A stretch of 64,000 nucleotides of DNA from Paracoccus versutus (GCF_000763885.1 NZ_JRKO01000022.1:24417-88416); one strand, 5' to 3'; counted from the stretch's first letter, positions 44,700-55,878 are shown. Notes: generated by a model from the sequence alone, not told the origin. Numbers and translations: made by a program.

Positions 44700-45799
44700 G
44701 CGACCCGCAGTCCCAAGGCCGGCCGCTGTGCCTGATCGCTGCCGGCGGCACCGGCGGCCACATGTTCCCGGCGCAATCGCTGGCCGAGGTGCTGCTGGCC
44801 CAGGGCTGGCGGGTGAAGCTTTCCACCGACGAGCGCGGCGCGCGCTATGCCGGCGCCTTCCCGGCCGAGGTGGTGCGCGAGGTGGTCAGCTCGGCCACCA
44901 CCGCGCGCGGGGGCGCGCTGGCCAAGCTGGCCGTGCCCTTCCGCATCGGCGCCGGCATCCTGGGGGCGATCCGGGCGATGCGCGCCGACCGTCCCGCCGT
45001 GGTGGTTGGCTTTGGCGGCTACCCGACCATCCCCGCCATGTCGGCGGCGCTGGCCCTGCGCATCCCGCGCATGATCCACGAACAGAACGGCATCATGGGC
45101 CGGGTGAACGCCGCCTTTGCCCGCCGGGTGGATCGCGTGGCCTGCGGCACCTGGCCGACCCGGCTGCCGCCCGGCGTCCAGGGCATCCATACCGGCAACC
45201 CGGTGCGCCAGGCGGTGCTGCACCGCGCCGCCGCCCCCTATGCCCCGCCGGGCGAAGGCGAGCTGCACCTGCTGGTCATCGGCGGCAGCCAGGGCGCGCG
45301 GGTGCTGTCGAACATCGTGCCCGAGGCCATCGCCGACCTGCCGGACGACCTGCGCGCCCGCCTGTCGGTCAGCCACCAGGCCCGCGCCGAGGATGCCGAG
45401 CGCGTCACCGCCGCCTATGCCGCGGCCGGCGTCAATGCCGAGGTCCGGCCCTTTTTCGACGACGTGCCCCGCCGCCTTGCCGAATCCCAGCTGGTCGTCA
45501 GCCGGGCCGGGGCCTCGTCCATTGCCGACATCACCGTGGTCGGCCGTCCGGCGATCCTGATCCCCTATGCCGCGGCGACCGGCGACCACCAGACCGCCAA
45601 CGCCCGTGCCCTTGCGGAATCCGGCGCGGCGATCCTTTTGCCCGAATCCGTGCTTGACGCCGAGAGCCTCAGGCGCGACATCCGGGACATCCTTTCCGAC
45701 AGCGCCCGCGCCACCGCCATGGCAGCTGCCGCGCTAACGCTTGCCCGCCCCGACGCGGCGCAGCGCCTTGCAGATCTAGTGACGGAACCGACCCGATGA
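44696..45799 (+). CDS. murG: UDP-GlcNAc:lipid I N-acetylglucosamine transferase MurG
   Basis: A 367-residue GT-B glycosyltransferase that completes lipid II. The N-terminal [17 protein letters not shown] loop, [24 protein letters not shown] and the donor-site [24 protein letters not shown] are conserved. It starts with ATG overlapping the ftsW stop (ATGA) and its own stop overlaps the murC start (ATGA). Confidence 0.96.
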   Translation: MSDPQSQGRPLCLIAAGGTGGHMFPAQSLAEVLLAQGWRVKLSTDERGARYAGAFPAEVVREVVSSATTARGGALAKLAVPFRIGAGILGAIRAMRADRPAVVVGFGGYPTIPAMSAALALRIPRMIHEQNGIMGRVNAAFARRVDRVACGTWPTRLPPGVQGIHTGNPVRQAVLHRAAAPYAPPGEGELHLLVIGGSQGARVLSNIVPEAIADLPDDLRARLSVSHQARAEDAERVTAAYAAAGVNAEVRPFFDDVPRRLAESQLVVSRAGASSIADITVVGRPAILIPYAAATGDHQTANARALAESGAAILLPESVLDAESLRRDIRDILSDSARATAMAAAALTLARPDAAQRLADLVTEPTR

Positions 45800-47223
45800 A
45801 CGCAGCGACCAAACTTCCGGGCGAGCTTGGCCCCATCCATTTCGTCGGCATCGGCGGCATCGGCATGTCCGGCATCGCCGAGGTGCTGATGACGCTGGGC
45901 TACCAGGTGCAGGGCTCGGACGCGAAACGCTCGAAGATCACCGACCGGCTGGAGGCGCTGGGCGCCGCCGTCTTCGAGGGCCAGCGCGCTGAAAACATTG
46001 GCGAAGCGGGCGTGGTGGTGATCTCGACCGCGATCAAGAAGGGCAACCCCGAACTGGAAGAGGCGCGCCGCCGCGGCCTGCCCGTCGTGCGCCGGGCCGA
46101 GATGCTGGCCGAGCTGATGCGGCTGAAATCCAACGTCGCCATCGCCGGCACCCATGGCAAGACCACGACCACCACCATGGTCGCGACGCTGCTGGACGCG
46201 GGCGGCTTCGATCCGACGGTCATCAACGGCGGCGTGATCCATGCCTATGGCAGCAATGCCCGCGCCGGCGCCGGCGAATGGATGGTGGTCGAGGCCGACG
46301 AATCGGACGGCAGCTTCAACCGCCTGCCCGCGACCATCGCCATCGTGACCAATATCGACCCCGAGCACATGGAGCATTGGGGCAGCTTCGACGCGCTGCG
46401 CAAGGGTTTCCAGGACTTCGTCTCGAACATCCCCTTCTACGGGCTGGCCGTCTGCTGCACCGACCACCCGGAGGTGCAGTCGCTGGTCGGCCGGCTGACC
46501 GACCGCCGCGTCGCCACCTTCGGCTTCAACGCCCAGGCCGACGTGCGCGCCGTGAACCTGCGCTACGAGAACGGCGTGGCGCATTTCGACATCGCCCTGC
46601 AGGGCGAGGCCGAGCTGAACGACGGCGAGATCCCGGTGATCGAGGGCTGCACCCTGCCGATGCCGGGCGACCACAATGTCAGCAATGCGCTGGCCGCGGT
46701 GGCCGTCGCCCGCCACCTGGGCATGAAGCGCGCCCAGATCCGCGAGGCGCTGGCGCGCTTCGGCGGGGTCAGCCGCCGCTTTACCCGCGTGGGCGAGGTG
46801 GGGGGCGTCACCATCATCGACGATTACGGCCACCACCCGGTCGAGATCGCGGCGGTGCTGAAGGCCGCGCGCCAGGCGACCAGGGGCCGGGTCATCGCCG
46901 TGCATCAGCCGCATCGCTATTCGCGGCTTTCCAACCTCTTCGACGATTTCTGCACCTGCTTCAACGAAGCCGATGTCGTCGCCATCGCCGAGGTCTATTC
47001 GGCGGGCGAGGAACCGATCCCCGGCGCCTCGCGCGACGACCTGGTCGCCGGGCTGATCGCCCACGGCCACCGCCACGCCCGCGCGGTGATGGACGAGGGC
47101 GACCTGGAACGGCTGGTGCGCGAACAGGCGCGGCCGGGCGACATGGTGGTCTGCCTGGGCGCCGGCACCATCTCGACCTGGGCCAACAACCTGCCCGAGC
47201 GGCTGACGGAGAAGGCCGCGTGA
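45796..47223 (+). CDS. murC: UDP-N-acetylmuramate--L-alanine ligase
   Basis: A 475-residue Mur ligase adding L-Ala to UDP-MurNAc. The N-terminal [14 protein letters not shown] binds [17 protein letters not shown] is the ATP loop, DESDGSF and [13 protein letters not shown] follow, and the C-terminal domain contains [14 protein letters not shown] and HQPHRYSR. It overlaps murG and the next small gene by 4 bases each. Confidence 0.96.
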   Translation: MNAATKLPGELGPIHFVGIGGIGMSGIAEVLMTLGYQVQGSDAKRSKITDRLEALGAAVFEGQRAENIGEAGVVVISTAIKKGNPELEEARRRGLPVVRRAEMLAELMRLKSNVAIAGTHGKTTTTTMVATLLDAGGFDPTVINGGVIHAYGSNARAGAGEWMVVEADESDGSFNRLPATIAIVTNIDPEHMEHWGSFDALRKGFQDFVSNIPFYGLAVCCTDHPEVQSLVGRLTDRRVATFGFNAQADVRAVNLRYENGVAHFDIALQGEAELNDGEIPVIEGCTLPMPGDHNVSNALAAVAVARHLGMKRAQIREALARFGGVSRRFTRVGEVGGVTIIDDYGHHPVEIAAVLKAARQATRGRVIAVHQPHRYSRLSNLFDDFCTCFNEADVVAIAEVYSAGEEPIPGASRDDLVAGLIAHGHRHARAVMDEGDLERLVREQARPGDMVVCLGAGTISTWANNLPERLTEKAA

Positions 47224-47495
47224 TCGCGCTGGCCAGCCATCCCGCCACCGCGGCGCTTTGCGCCCTGCTTTGGGGCGTGATGGCCTGCCTTCTACCCTTC
47301 GTGCGGCTGCGCTGGCGCCATTCGGCGCTTTGGGCGCTGGTGCTGTGCGGCGTGCCGGTGCTGGGCTGGCTGACCTATCTGTGCGGCCCCGGCTTCGGCG
47401 TGCTGTTCCTGGCGCTCGGCCTGTCGCTGCTGGTCTGGCCGCCCTTCGATGCGCGCCGCCGCCGGCGCGCGCTTGCGCAGCGCGGCCTGCGCTAG
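47220..47495 (+). CDS. DUF2484-like small membrane protein
   Basis: A 91-residue protein starting with GTG that overlaps the murC stop (GTGA). It has about three hydrophobic segments ([49 protein letters not shown]) and a basic tail ([15 protein letters not shown]). Small proteins of this kind between murC and murB are a recurring Rhodobacterales feature; DUF2484 membership is my best guess. The tight coupling suggests a role in wall synthesis, but none is known. Confidence 0.75.
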   Translation: MIALASHPATAALCALLWGVMACLLPFVRLRWRHSALWALVLCGVPVLGWLTYLCGPGFGVLFLALGLSLLVWPPFDARRRRRALAQRGLR

Positions 47496-47507
47496 GGACC
47501 GCCGGCG

Positions 47508-47876
47508 ATGATGGTGGCATGGCTGATCGTCGCCGTCACGGTGGCGCTGGCCGCCGCCGTCGGCATCCTGCGTGCCGGCGCCCGCTCGTTCCGGGTGCTG
47601 GGGGGCGAACTGGCCCTGCTGCTCGGCGCGGCCTGGCTTTGCTATCTGATCGGCGACGGCAAGACCGGCGGCTATCTGGCCGGGATCATCGGCGCGCTGC
47701 TGTCGCTCTTGCTGCTGATCGCGGCGGGGGGCCTGGCCGCAGGCGCGCTGCTGCGCTGGGTTCACGACCGCCTGCGGCCGCCGCCGGTCCTTCGCGCGCC
47801 GTTCTCGCAGCCCTGGGACATCGTCGGCCTGGGCTGCTTCGCCGCGCTGGCGGTGGTCCTCAGCGCGCTGGAATGA
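47508..47876 (+). CDS. Small membrane protein of unknown function in the mur cluster
   Basis: A 122-residue protein with about four membrane helices (VAWLIVAVTVALAAAVGI, GELALLLGAAWLCYLI, GGYLAGIIGALLSLLLLIAAGGL, IVGLGCFAALAVVLSAL). Two ATG codons are adjacent at the start. It lies 12 bases after the DUF2484-like gene and 29 bases before the cell wall hydrolase gene. I recognise no family. Confidence 0.7.
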   Translation: MMVAWLIVAVTVALAAAVGILRAGARSFRVLGGELALLLGAAWLCYLIGDGKTGGYLAGIIGALLSLLLLIAAGGLAAGALLRWVHDRLRPPPVLRAPFSQPWDIVGLGCFAALAVVLSALE

Positions 47877-47905
47877 CAGGAAACGGGATGAAAAAGGGGG
47901 ACGAG

Positions 47906-48409
47906 ATGACGGAAAGCAGGATGCGGGTCCGGGCAGGGCTGGGCGCGATGCTGGCGCTTGCCCTGGCCGGGCTTGCCGGCTGCGGCCGCGGCGGCATGAG
48001 CGAGCTGGAATGCATGGAGCGGGCGATCTATTTCGAAGCGAACCGTTCGAGCCGCGACGGCATGATCGCCGTCGGCAACGTGGTCATGAACCGCGTCAGG
48101 GCGCAGGGCTATCCCAACACGGTTTGCGGCGTGGTCGGGCAAAAGGGCCAGTTCGCGCCGGGCGTCCTGACCCGGCGAATGGATTCGAAATCCCTGCCGG
48201 CGGTGCGCGAGGCCGCGATCGCGGTCCTGCGCGGCGAAAGGCAGCCGGGGATCGGCAACGCCATGTTCTTCCACCAGAAGGATCACCGCTTTTCCTATGA
48301 CAACATGCACTATGTCCTGGTGGCGGGTGGCAATGCCTTCTACGAAAAGCGCAAGAGCCATCTTGTGACCCAGCCCGTGCCTCCGGCCCCGGTGGACGGG
48401 CTGCGCTAG
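47906..48409 (+). CDS. SleB-type cell wall hydrolase, lipoprotein
   Basis: A 167-residue hydrolase of the SleB family (peptidoglycan lytic enzyme). The signal ends in LAGLAGC, so Cys26 should carry lipid. The domain begins [32 protein letters not shown], with the conserved catalytic Glu in YFEAN, and continues through VVGQKGQF and [12 protein letters not shown] at 47906 was chosen over 47888 because AAGGGGG lies 7 bases upstream and the signal peptide then starts cleanly. It sits between murC and murB. Confidence 0.85.
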   Translation: MTESRMRVRAGLGAMLALALAGLAGCGRGGMSELECMERAIYFEANRSSRDGMIAVGNVVMNRVRAQGYPNTVCGVVGQKGQFAPGVLTRRMDSKSLPAVREAAIAVLRGERQPGIGNAMFFHQKDHRFSYDNMHYVLVAGGNAFYEKRKSHLVTQPVPPAPVDGLR

Positions 48410-48524
48410 ATGCGCGGCGCGTCTCGGCAGGCCGCAGTCGGAACCCTGGCGAGACGCGCCGGAAAGCGGCTGCGGCATGCGGGCCGGATTGACGGCGCGC
48501 GCAACGCTGATTAACCACCGCGCC

Positions 48525-49445
48525 ATGACCCAGACGCCTCCCGCGCCCCGCGGCGCCCTGACCCCGAACCGGGCCCTTGCCGACCTGACCTGGCTGCGCG
48601 TCGGCGGGCCGGCCGACTGGCTGTTCCAGCCCGCGGACGAAGCGGATCTGGCCGAATTCCTGCGCGGCCTCGACCCTTCGCTGCCGGTCTTTGCCATGGG
48701 CGTCGGCTCGAACCTGATCGTGCGCGACGGCGGCATTCGCGGCGTGGTGATCCGGCTGGGGCGCGGCTTCAACGGCATTTCCTGCGAGGGCGGCATCGTC
48801 ACCGCGGGTGCGGCGGCGCTGGACGCCCATGTCGCGCGCCGCGCGGCCGAGGCGGGGCTGGACCTGACCTTCCTGCGCACCATCCCCGGCAGCATCGGCG
48901 GCGCGGTGCGGATGAACGCGGGCTGCTATGGCAGCTATGTCGCCGACCACCTGGTCTCGGTCCGCGCCGTGGCCCGCGACGGCAGCCTGCACGAGATCGC
49001 GGCCGCCGACCTGCGCCTCGGCTATCGCCATTCCGAGATCCCCGAGGGCTGGGTCGTGACCGAGGCCCGCTTTCGCGCCGAGCCGGGCGACCCCGCGGGA
49101 CTGGCCGCGCGGATGGAGGAACAGCTGGCGCGCCGCGATGCGAGCCAGCCCACGCGCGAACGCAGCGCCGGCTCGACCTTTCGCAACCCGGCCGGGTTTT
49201 CCTCGACCGGGCGGGCGGATGACAGCCACGAGCTGAAGGCCTGGTCGCTGATCGACGCCGCCGGCCTGCGCGGCCACCGCCTGGGCGGGGCGCAGATGTC
49301 GGAAAAGCACCCGAACTTCCTGCTGAACGCCGACGGCGCCACCGCCGCCGAGCTGGAAGCCCTGGGCGAACTGGTCCGGCAGAAGGTGCGCGAGACCAGC
49401 GGGCACGAGCTGCAATGGGAAGTCATCCGCGTAGGCCAGCCCTAG
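48525..49445 (+). CDS. murB: UDP-N-acetylenolpyruvoylglucosamine reductase
   Basis: A 306-residue FAD enzyme reducing UDP-GlcNAc-enolpyruvate to UDP-MurNAc. FAD-binding motifs: [35 protein letters not shown], and [18 protein letters not shown]. The catalytic Ser is in GSTFRNP and the Glu near the C-terminus in HPNFLLN...ELVRQKV. It is the type II (short) form. Confidence 0.95.
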   Translation: MTQTPPAPRGALTPNRALADLTWLRVGGPADWLFQPADEADLAEFLRGLDPSLPVFAMGVGSNLIVRDGGIRGVVIRLGRGFNGISCEGGIVTAGAAALDAHVARRAAEAGLDLTFLRTIPGSIGGAVRMNAGCYGSYVADHLVSVRAVARDGSLHEIAAADLRLGYRHSEIPEGWVVTEARFRAEPGDPAGLAARMEEQLARRDASQPTRERSAGSTFRNPAGFSSTGRADDSHELKAWSLIDAAGLRGHRLGGAQMSEKHPNFLLNADGATAAELEALGELVRQKVRETSGHELQWEVIRVGQP

Positions 49446-49505
49446 GAACCGGCCGTAACCCGCCGTCATTGCCGGAAATATCGCGCGAGACGCGAAAAGG
49501 GACTT

Positions 49506-49532
49506 TTGCGATTCCGCCCAAGCGGCTATCCT
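49506..49532 (+). promoter_or_regulatory. Candidate promoter for ddl-ftsQ-ftsA
   Basis: TTGCGA (49506-49511) and TATCCT (49527-49532), 15 bases apart, in the 132-base gap before ddl. The spacer is short, so it is tentative. The half-motif CAAATACCC of the 22-base repeat family also occurs here (49540-49548). Confidence 0.35.
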
Positions 49533-49577
49533 GACCCGACAAATACCCGGATCAACCGGGGAGCATGAGGCAGAACA

Positions 49578-50501
49578 TTGGCGGGCAGGTCGAGCAGGTC
49601 GGCCCCGAAAGTCGTAGTCCTGATGGGCGGACCCTCGGCCGAGCGCGAGGTTTCGCTCTCGTCGGGGCGTGAATGCGCGGTTGCGCTGCGGCAGGCGGGC
49701 TATGAAGTCGTCGAATTGGACGCGGGCAGGGATCTGCCCGCGCGTCTGGCCGAACACGCGCCGGACGTGGTCTTCAACGCGCTGCATGGCCGCTGGGGCG
49801 AGGACGGCTGCGTGCAGGGCCTGCTGGAATGGCTGGGCTGGCGCTATACCCATTCCGGCGTGCTGGCCTCGGCCCTGGCCATGGACAAGACCCGCGCCAA
49901 GGACGTGCTGCGCCTTGCCGGCCTGCCGGTGCTGGACAGCCTGATCGCCGATGCCGCCGAGGTGCGCGCCCGCCACGTCATGGCGCCGCCCTATGTGGTC
50001 AAGCCGAACGACGAGGGCTCTTCGGTCGGGGTCTATATCGTGCATGAGGCCGCGAACGGCCCGCCGCAGCTTTCCGACCGGATGCCCGCGCGGGTCATGG
50101 TGGAAACCTATGCGCCGGGGCGCGAGCTGACCGTGGCCGTGCTGGGCGACCGCGCGCTTGGCGTGACCGAGATCGTGACCGAGGGCTGGTACGACTACGA
50201 TGCCAAATACAAGCCCGGCGGCTCGCGCCATGTCATCCCCGCCGAGATCCCGCCGGAAATCGCCGCCGCCTGCCGCGACCAGGCCGTGCGTGCGCACCAG
50301 GCCCTGGGCTGCCGCGGGCTGACCCGCACCGATTTCCGCTGGGACGAAAGCCGCGGGCTGGGCGGGCTGATCATCCTCGAGGTGAACACCCAGCCCGGCA
50401 TGACCCCCACCTCGCTTGCCCCCGAGCAGGCGGCCCATGCCGGCATGGACTTTCCCGCGCTCTGCCGCTGGATCGTCGAGGAGGCGCTATGCAGGGCCTG
50501 A
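49578..50501 (+). CDS. ddl: D-alanine--D-alanine ligase
   Basis: A 307-residue ATP-grasp enzyme making the D-Ala-D-Ala dipeptide. Signatures: [54 protein letters not shown] and [28 protein letters not shown] with metal ligands. An in-frame TGA at 49566-49568 and the lack of ATG or GTG leave TTG at 49578 as the start, with GAGG 8 bases upstream. ftsQ overlaps its 3' end by 13 bases. Confidence 0.94.
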   Translation: MAGRSSRSAPKVVVLMGGPSAEREVSLSSGRECAVALRQAGYEVVELDAGRDLPARLAEHAPDVVFNALHGRWGEDGCVQGLLEWLGWRYTHSGVLASALAMDKTRAKDVLRLAGLPVLDSLIADAAEVRARHVMAPPYVVKPNDEGSSVGVYIVHEAANGPPQLSDRMPARVMVETYAPGRELTVAVLGDRALGVTEIVTEGWYDYDAKYKPGGSRHVIPAEIPPEIAAACRDQAVRAHQALGCRGLTRTDFRWDESRGLGGLIILEVNTQPGMTPTSLAPEQAAHAGMDFPALCRWIVEEALCRA

Positions 50502-51511
50502 ACCCCTTCCACCGCGGCCAGGGGCCGGGTGGTCGGCCGGCGCCGGTACGCCCTGCGCCCGCGCGCCCCGCCCCGGCGGCGCCGCGCACGCCGCGCAAGG
50601 ATCCGGCGCCCTCGCGCCTGGCCTACCGGCTGAACCGGATGATGCTGCGGCCGCTGGTGCGGCGGCTGGTGCATGTCGGCCTGCCCGCCTTTCTGGCGGC
50701 GCTGGTGGCGGGGATCTGGCTGTCGGACGACACGCGCCGGGCCAACCTGACCGGCGGCATCGACGCCATCGTGGACCGCATCCAGCACCGCGACGAGTTC
50801 ATGGTCAGGATGATGACCATCGAGGGCGCCTCGCCCGCGGTGGACAAGGGGCTGCGCGCCATGCTGCCGGTGGACCTGCCGGCCTCGAGCTTCGACATCG
50901 ACCTGGAAAAGCTGCGCGAGCGGGTGCTGAAGCTCGATGCGGTCGAGGCGGTGGACCTGCGCATCAAGCCGGGCGGGGTGCTGTCGGCCGTGGTCACGGA
51001 ACGGGTGCCGGCGCTGCTGTGGCGCCATGCCCGCGGCATCGAATTGCTGGACAAGACCGGGCACCGCGTCGCCTCGGTCACGGGGCGCGAGGTGCGCGGC
51101 GACCTGCCGATCATCGCCGGCGAGGGCGCCGACCGCGCCGCGGCCGAGGCGCTGGCGCTGATCGACGCCGCCGGGCCGATCCTGCCGCGGCTGCGCGGGC
51201 TGGAGCGCATGGGCGAGCGGCGCTGGGACGTGGTGCTGGACCGCGGCCAGCGCATCAAGCTGCCCGAGGAAAAGGCGCTTCAGGCGCTGGAGCGCGCCAT
51301 CGCGCTGGACCGCGCGCTGCACATGCTGGACCGCGACCTTTCGGTCGTCGACCTGCGGCAGGAGGCGCGCCCGGTGGTGCGGCTGGGGATGGAGGCGCAG
51401 AACGCCATCCGCCGTGCCCGCGGCCAGCCCGAACTGGGCCCCGACGGGTTGCCGCTGCCGCCCGAGGCAACGGCCGGCAAGGCGGCGAAGACCGCGAAGA
51501 AAAGCGGCTGA
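50489..51511 (+). CDS. ftsQ: Cell division protein FtsQ
   Basis: A 340-residue bitopic membrane protein linking FtsZ-ring and septal wall synthesis. A Pro/Ala/Arg-rich cytoplasmic N-terminus (about 1-60) precedes one membrane helix (about 66-80), the POTRA domain ([22 protein letters not shown]) and the FtsQ domain ([33 protein letters not shown]). The Lys/Ala tail [10 protein letters not shown] is local. It overlaps ddl and is 21 bases before ftsA. Confidence 0.9.
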   Translation: MQGLNPFHRGQGPGGRPAPVRPAPARPAPAAPRTPRKDPAPSRLAYRLNRMMLRPLVRRLVHVGLPAFLAALVAGIWLSDDTRRANLTGGIDAIVDRIQHRDEFMVRMMTIEGASPAVDKGLRAMLPVDLPASSFDIDLEKLRERVLKLDAVEAVDLRIKPGGVLSAVVTERVPALLWRHARGIELLDKTGHRVASVTGREVRGDLPIIAGEGADRAAAEALALIDAAGPILPRLRGLERMGERRWDVVLDRGQRIKLPEEKALQALERAIALDRALHMLDRDLSVVDLRQEARPVVRLGMEAQNAIRRARGQPELGPDGLPLPPEATAGKAAKTAKKSG

Positions 51512-51532
51512 CAGCGCAAGGAGGCAGGTGAG

Positions 51533-52867
51533 ATGAAGGATCTGTATCAGGGCCAGCGGGCCATGCGGAACATGCGCCGCCAGGCCATGCAGCGCGGCGT
51601 CATCGCGGTTCTGGACATCGGAACCTCGAAGATCGCCTGCCTGGTGCTGCAATTCGACGGCCCGAGCCAGTTCCGCGAGACGGACGGCGTCGGCCCCATG
51701 GCCGGCCAGTCGAATTTCCGCGTCATCGGCACCGCCACCACCCGCTCGCGCGGGATGCGCTATGGCGAGATCGAGACCATGGCCGAGACCGAGCGCGCCA
51801 TTCGCACCGTGATCCAGTCGGCGCAGAAGGTGGCAGGCGTGCGCGTCGACCACGTCATCGCCTGCATCTCGGGCGCGCGCCCGGCCAGCTATGGCCTGGC
51901 CGGCGAGATCGTGCTGCCCGCCGGCAAGGTGGGCGAGGGCGACGTGGCCCGCGTGCTGGCCGCCTGCGAGGTGCCCGATTTTGGCCGCGGCCGCGAGGTG
52001 CTGCACGCCCAGCCGGTGAACTTTGCCCTCGACGGCCGCTCGGGGCTGTCGGACCCGCGCGACCAGTCGGGCGGCCGGCTGGCCTGCGACATGCACGTGC
52101 TGACCATCGACGGCGATGCGGCCAGCAACCTGGTGCATTGCATCCGGCGCTGCGACATGGAACTGGCAGGCGTGGCCTCGGCCTCATATGCCTCGGGTCT
52201 TGCGGCGCTGGTCGAGGACGAGCAGGAGCTGGGCGCCGCCTGCATCGACCTGGGCGGCGGCACGACGGGCGTTTCGGTCTTCATCAAGAAGCACATGATC
52301 TTTGCCGATGCCGTCCGCTTCGGCGGCGAGCTAATCACCCAGGACATCGCCAAGGGGCTGCGCGTCAGCCATGCCGTGGCCGAGCGGCTCAAGACCCTGC
52401 ACGGCGGGCTCGAGGCCACCGGCCGCGACGACCGCGAGATGATCGAGCTGGGCGGCGAGACCGGCGACTGGGACACCGACCGCCGTAGCGTCAGCCGCGC
52501 CGACCTGATCGGCATCATGCGGCCGCGGGTCGAGGAGATCCTGGAAAAGGTGGGCGAGATCCTGGATGCGGCGGGCTTCGACTATATGCCCTCGCGCCAG
52601 ATCGTGCTGACCGGCGGCGGCAGTCAGATCCCGGGGCTCGATGCGCTGGCCTCGCGCATGCTGGGGCAGAACGTGCGCATCGGCCGGCCGCTGCGTATCC
52701 AGGGCCTGCCGCATAATGCGACCGCGCCGGGCTTTTCCTCGGCCATCGGATTGGCGCTGCTGACGGCGCATCCGCAGGACGAATGGTGGGACTTCGACAT
52801 GCCCGCCGAACACTACCCGGCGCGCAGCCTGCGCCGGGCCTATCGCTGGTTCCGCAACAACTGGTAG
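51533..52867 (+). CDS. ftsA: Cell division protein FtsA
   Basis: A 444-residue actin-like protein that tethers FtsZ to the membrane. The phosphate-1 motif is [14 protein letters not shown], followed by the 1C domain, [13 protein letters not shown] (phosphate-2) and [16 protein letters not shown] (adenosine). The C-terminal amphipathic helix [13 protein letters not shown] is the membrane-targeting sequence. An extended N-terminus (about 20 residues with several Met) precedes the core. Confidence 0.95.
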   Translation: MKDLYQGQRAMRNMRRQAMQRGVIAVLDIGTSKIACLVLQFDGPSQFRETDGVGPMAGQSNFRVIGTATTRSRGMRYGEIETMAETERAIRTVIQSAQKVAGVRVDHVIACISGARPASYGLAGEIVLPAGKVGEGDVARVLAACEVPDFGRGREVLHAQPVNFALDGRSGLSDPRDQSGGRLACDMHVLTIDGDAASNLVHCIRRCDMELAGVASASYASGLAALVEDEQELGAACIDLGGGTTGVSVFIKKHMIFADAVRFGGELITQDIAKGLRVSHAVAERLKTLHGGLEATGRDDREMIELGGETGDWDTDRRSVSRADLIGIMRPRVEEILEKVGEILDAAGFDYMPSRQIVLTGGGSQIPGLDALASRMLGQNVRIGRPLRIQGLPHNATAPGFSSAIGLALLTAHPQDEWWDFDMPAEHYPARSLRRAYRWFRNNW

Positions 52868-52991
52868 GGGCGCGGAACCCGGATGCGGTGGTGTGGGCCG
52901 GCGCCTCCACCACATGCAGCAGAATGGGCAAGATGCCGCCGAAAACCCCAGCATCCACCGCGATATTTGGTGTGCGGGGTGTGTTTTTCGG

Positions 52992-53020
52992 GTGACGCTC
53001 GGCGCGAATCTGGCTAGGCT
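52992..53020 (+). promoter_or_regulatory. Candidate promoter of ftsZ
   Basis: GTGACG (52992-52997), a 17-base spacer and TAGGCT (53015-53020) lie in the 220-base gap before ftsZ. Spacing is ideal but the hexamers are moderate matches. Confidence 0.4.
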
Positions 53021-53087
53021 GGCCGGTATACGGGGATTCGACCGGACTGCGCACATGTCCGGCGCAACAGATGAAGGCAGGCGAGAC

Positions 53088-54704
53088 ATGGAACGGCAGA
53101 TTCACCTGATGCTGAATGATGACCAGGAACTGAAGCCGCGCATTACCGTCTTCGGCGTCGGTGGTGCGGGTGGCAATGCGGTCAACAACATGATCGACAA
53201 GCAGCTGGAGGGGGTCGAGTTCGTCGTGGCGAACACCGACGCCCAGGCGCTGCAATCCTCCAAGGCGGAAAGCCGCATCCAGATCGGCCCGAAAGTGACC
53301 GAGGGGCTGGGCGCCGGCGCCAAGCCCTCGATCGGCGCCAAGGCCGCCGAAGAGACGATCGAGGACATCGTCGATCATCTGATGGGCGCGCATATGTGCT
53401 TCATCACCGCCGGCATGGGCGGTGGCACCGGCACCGGCGCCGCCCCGATCATCGCCCAGGCCGCGCGCGAGATGGGCATCCTGACCGTCGGCGTCGTGAC
53501 CAAGCCCTTCCAGTTCGAGGGCACCAAGCGCATGCGCCAGGCCGAGGAAGGCGTCGAGGCGCTGCAGAAGGTCGTCGACACGCTGATCATCATCCCCAAC
53601 CAGAACCTGTTCCGGCTGGCCAACGAAAAGACCACCTTCACCGAAGCCTTCGCCATGGCCGACGACGTGCTTTACCAGGGCGTCAAGGGCGTGACCGACC
53701 TGATGGTGCGGCCGGGCCTGATCAACCTGGACTTCGCCGACGTGCGCGCGGTGATGGACGAGATGGGCAAGGCGATGATGGGCACCGGCGAGGCCTCGGG
53801 CGAGAACCGCGCCGTGCAGGCGGCAGAAAAGGCCATCGCCAACCCGCTCCTGGACGAGATCAGCCTGAACGGCGCCAAGGGCGTGCTGATCAACATCACC
53901 GGCGGCTACGACCTGACGCTCTTCGAGATGGACGAGGCGGCCGAGAAGATCCGCGAGAAGGTCGATGCGGATGCGAACATCATCGTCGGCTCGACGCTTG
54001 ACCCGTCGATGGAGGGCTCGATCCGCGTCTCGGTCGTCGCGACCGGCATCGACGCTTCGGCGGCCGAGGTTCCGGTGCCGCGCCGCGGCATGAAGGAGCC
54101 GCTGACCCAGAACCCCGTCGTGGCGCAGAAACCGGCCGAGGAAGAGCTGCCGGTTCCGCCGCGCCGCACCGCGCCCCTGGCCGAGCCCGCCCCGGCGGCG
54201 CGCGTCCAGCCCTCGGCCCCTGCCGCGCGCTATGACGAGGAAGACATGCCGCGCCCGGCCTACCAGCCCGAACTGCGCCAGCCCGCCGCGCCCAGCGACG
54301 CGCTGAACGGCGATGCGGGCGGCTTCGTCGCGCCGACCCGGCCGCAGGCGCCGGCCGGCACGCCCTCGGATGCGGTGATGCAGCGCCTGGCCGCCGCCGT
54401 CCAGAAGGCGCCCGAGCGCCAGGCCGCGGCCCAGAACCGCGCCGCCCAGCAGCAGCCGCAGCCGGCCGAGCAGGGCCGCGCCCAGGGCCGCATGGGCGGG
54501 CTGAGCCGGATGCTGGAGCGCATCTCGGGCCATGGCGAGCAGGCCGACAAGCCCGCGCCCTCGACCATCGCCGAGCGCGTGAACGAGCGTGTCGCGGCCC
54601 GCAACCGCGGCGGTTTCGACGCCGGATTCGACGATCTGGCCAGCCCCGACCGGGCCGGCGACAATGTCGAGATCCCCGCTTTCCTGCGCCGCCAGGCGAA
54701 TTGA
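53088..54704 (+). CDS. ftsZ: Cell division protein FtsZ
   Basis: A 538-residue tubulin-like GTPase forming the division ring. Nucleotide motifs: [29 protein letters not shown] (tubulin signature) and the synergy-loop region [12 protein letters not shown] long variable Pro/Ala/Gln-rich linker (about 320-500) ends in the conserved C-terminal peptide [12 protein letters not shown], which binds FtsA. The length is at the upper end, as often in alphaproteobacteria. ATG at 53088 was chosen; ATG at 53055 or 53121 are alternatives. Confidence 0.96.
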   Translation: MERQIHLMLNDDQELKPRITVFGVGGAGGNAVNNMIDKQLEGVEFVVANTDAQALQSSKAESRIQIGPKVTEGLGAGAKPSIGAKAAEETIEDIVDHLMGAHMCFITAGMGGGTGTGAAPIIAQAAREMGILTVGVVTKPFQFEGTKRMRQAEEGVEALQKVVDTLIIIPNQNLFRLANEKTTFTEAFAMADDVLYQGVKGVTDLMVRPGLINLDFADVRAVMDEMGKAMMGTGEASGENRAVQAAEKAIANPLLDEISLNGAKGVLINITGGYDLTLFEMDEAAEKIREKVDADANIIVGSTLDPSMEGSIRVSVVATGIDASAAEVPVPRRGMKEPLTQNPVVAQKPAEEELPVPPRRTAPLAEPAPAARVQPSAPAARYDEEDMPRPAYQPELRQPAAPSDALNGDAGGFVAPTRPQAPAGTPSDAVMQRLAAAVQKAPERQAAAQNRAAQQQPQPAEQGRAQGRMGGLSRMLERISGHGEQADKPAPSTIAERVNERVAARNRGGFDAGFDDLASPDRAGDNVEIPAFLRRQAN

Positions 54705-54736
54705 GCCGATCACAAAATTCCGGCGACGATTTCGTG

Positions 54737-54766
54737 AAGGACCGCTTCGGCGGTCCTTTTTCTTTG
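54737..54766 (+). terminator. Intrinsic terminator of ftsZ
   Basis: A 9-bp stem AAGGACCGC/GCGGTCCTT with a TTCG loop is followed by TTTTCTTT, 32 bases after the ftsZ stop. This is the clearest Rho-independent terminator in the window, so lpxC is transcribed from its own promoter. Confidence 0.9.
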
Positions 54767-54815
54767 CTGGATCAAGGTATTGGCGGTTCCGGCCGGGGCC
54801 GGGGCGCAAGCCGGG

Positions 54816-54860
54816 GCCGATTGTTTCACCCCGTTACAAAAGGTTATTTGAGCAATCGGC
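54816..54860. promoter_or_regulatory. Inverted repeat in the lpxC leader region
   Basis: GCCGATTG (54816-54823) and its exact complement CAATCGGC (54853-54860) bracket an AT-rich stretch of 29 bases upstream of lpxC. It may be a regulatory hairpin or operator over the lpxC promoter. Confidence 0.35.
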
Positions 54861-54939
54861 GGGGGATGCCTAACTGATCCTTGCGCCGCGGATTTCTTGC
54901 CGTGGCACGCTCAGTTCACAAGAATCGGCAGGCAAGACC

Positions 54940-55878
54940 ATGCAGACCACCATCGCTCAGAAAGCCCAGTTCCGCGGCGTCGGACTGCATTCGGGTGCGG
55001 CCGTGCGGCTGGCGATCCTGCCGGCGCCGGCGGACCATGGCATCGTCTTCGTGCGCACCGACCTGGACCGCGCCCGGATTCCGGCGCGCTGGGACCATGT
55101 CACGCCCTCGCAGCTTTGCACCCTGCTGGACAACGGCCGCGGCGCCACCGTCTCAACGGTCGAGCATGTGATGGCTGCGCTGTCGGGCACCGGCATCAAC
55201 AATGCCGTGGTCGAGGTGAACGGGCCGGAAGTGCCGATTCTCGACGGCTCCGCAGCCCCCTTCGTGCAGGGCATCCTGGAAGCCGGGCTGCGCCAGCAGG
55301 CGGCGCCCCTGCGCGCGATCCGCATCCTGCGCGAGGTCGAGGTGCGGCAGGGCGAGGCTTTCGCCCGCCTCTCGCCCGCCGACCACCTGGAGATCCATTT
55401 CGACATCGACTTCGTGGACGCGGCGATCGGCCATCAGGAAAAGCGCCTCGACATGGCCAACGGCAGCTTCGTGCATGAGCTGATGGACAGCCGCACCTTC
55501 TGCCGCCAGGCTGACGTGGTGCAGATGCAGAAGAACGGCCTGGCGCTTGGCGGCACCTACCTGAACGCGGTGGTCGTGGACGGCGACCGGGTGCTGTCGC
55601 CGGGCGGCCTGCGCCACCGCGACGAGGCCGTGCGCCACAAGATGCTGGACGCGGTGGGCGACCTGGCGCTGGCCGGGGCGCCGCTGCTGGCGCGCTATAC
55701 CGGCCACCGCGCCGGCCACGCCATGACCAACAAGCTGCTGCGCGCGCTTTTCGCCCAGCCCGAGGCCTGGGAATGGGTCACGCTGACCCCGGCGATGGAA
55801 AGCCGCCAGCCCGGCGCCGGGGTGATCGCCTCGGCTGCGCGCCTCGCTTCCCGCACCCGTCAGCTGGCCGTCGCCTGA
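54940..55878 (+). CDS. lpxC: UDP-3-O-acyl-N-acetylglucosamine deacetylase
   Basis: A 312-residue zinc deacetylase, the committed step of lipid A synthesis. The motif STVEHVMAALSGTGINNAVVEVNGPEVPILDGSA carries the first zinc His; the others are in RHKMLDAVGDL and the catalytic His in TGHRAGHAMTN. FRGVGLHSG at the N-terminus is conserved. It lies beyond the ftsZ terminator, as in many proteobacteria. Confidence 0.96.
   Translation: MQTTIAQKAQFRGVGLHSGAAVRLAILPAPADHGIVFVRTDLDRARIPARWDHVTPSQLCTLLDNGRGATVSTVEHVMAALSGTGINNAVVEVNGPEVPILDGSAAPFVQGILEAGLRQQAAPLRAIRILREVEVRQGEAFARLSPADHLEIHFDIDFVDAAIGHQEKRLDMANGSFVHELMDSRTFCRQADVVQMQKNGLALGGTYLNAVVVDGDRVLSPGGLRHRDEAVRHKMLDAVGDLALAGAPLLARYTGHRAGHAMTNKLLRALFAQPEAWEWVTLTPAMESRQPGAGVIASAARLASRTRQLAVA

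Noticed and set aside
54911..54927. Sigma-54-type promoter (TGGCAC) before lpxC
   Set aside because: TGGCAC is present at the -24 position but the -12 element reads GTTCA instead of TTGCA, and lpxC is a housekeeping gene.
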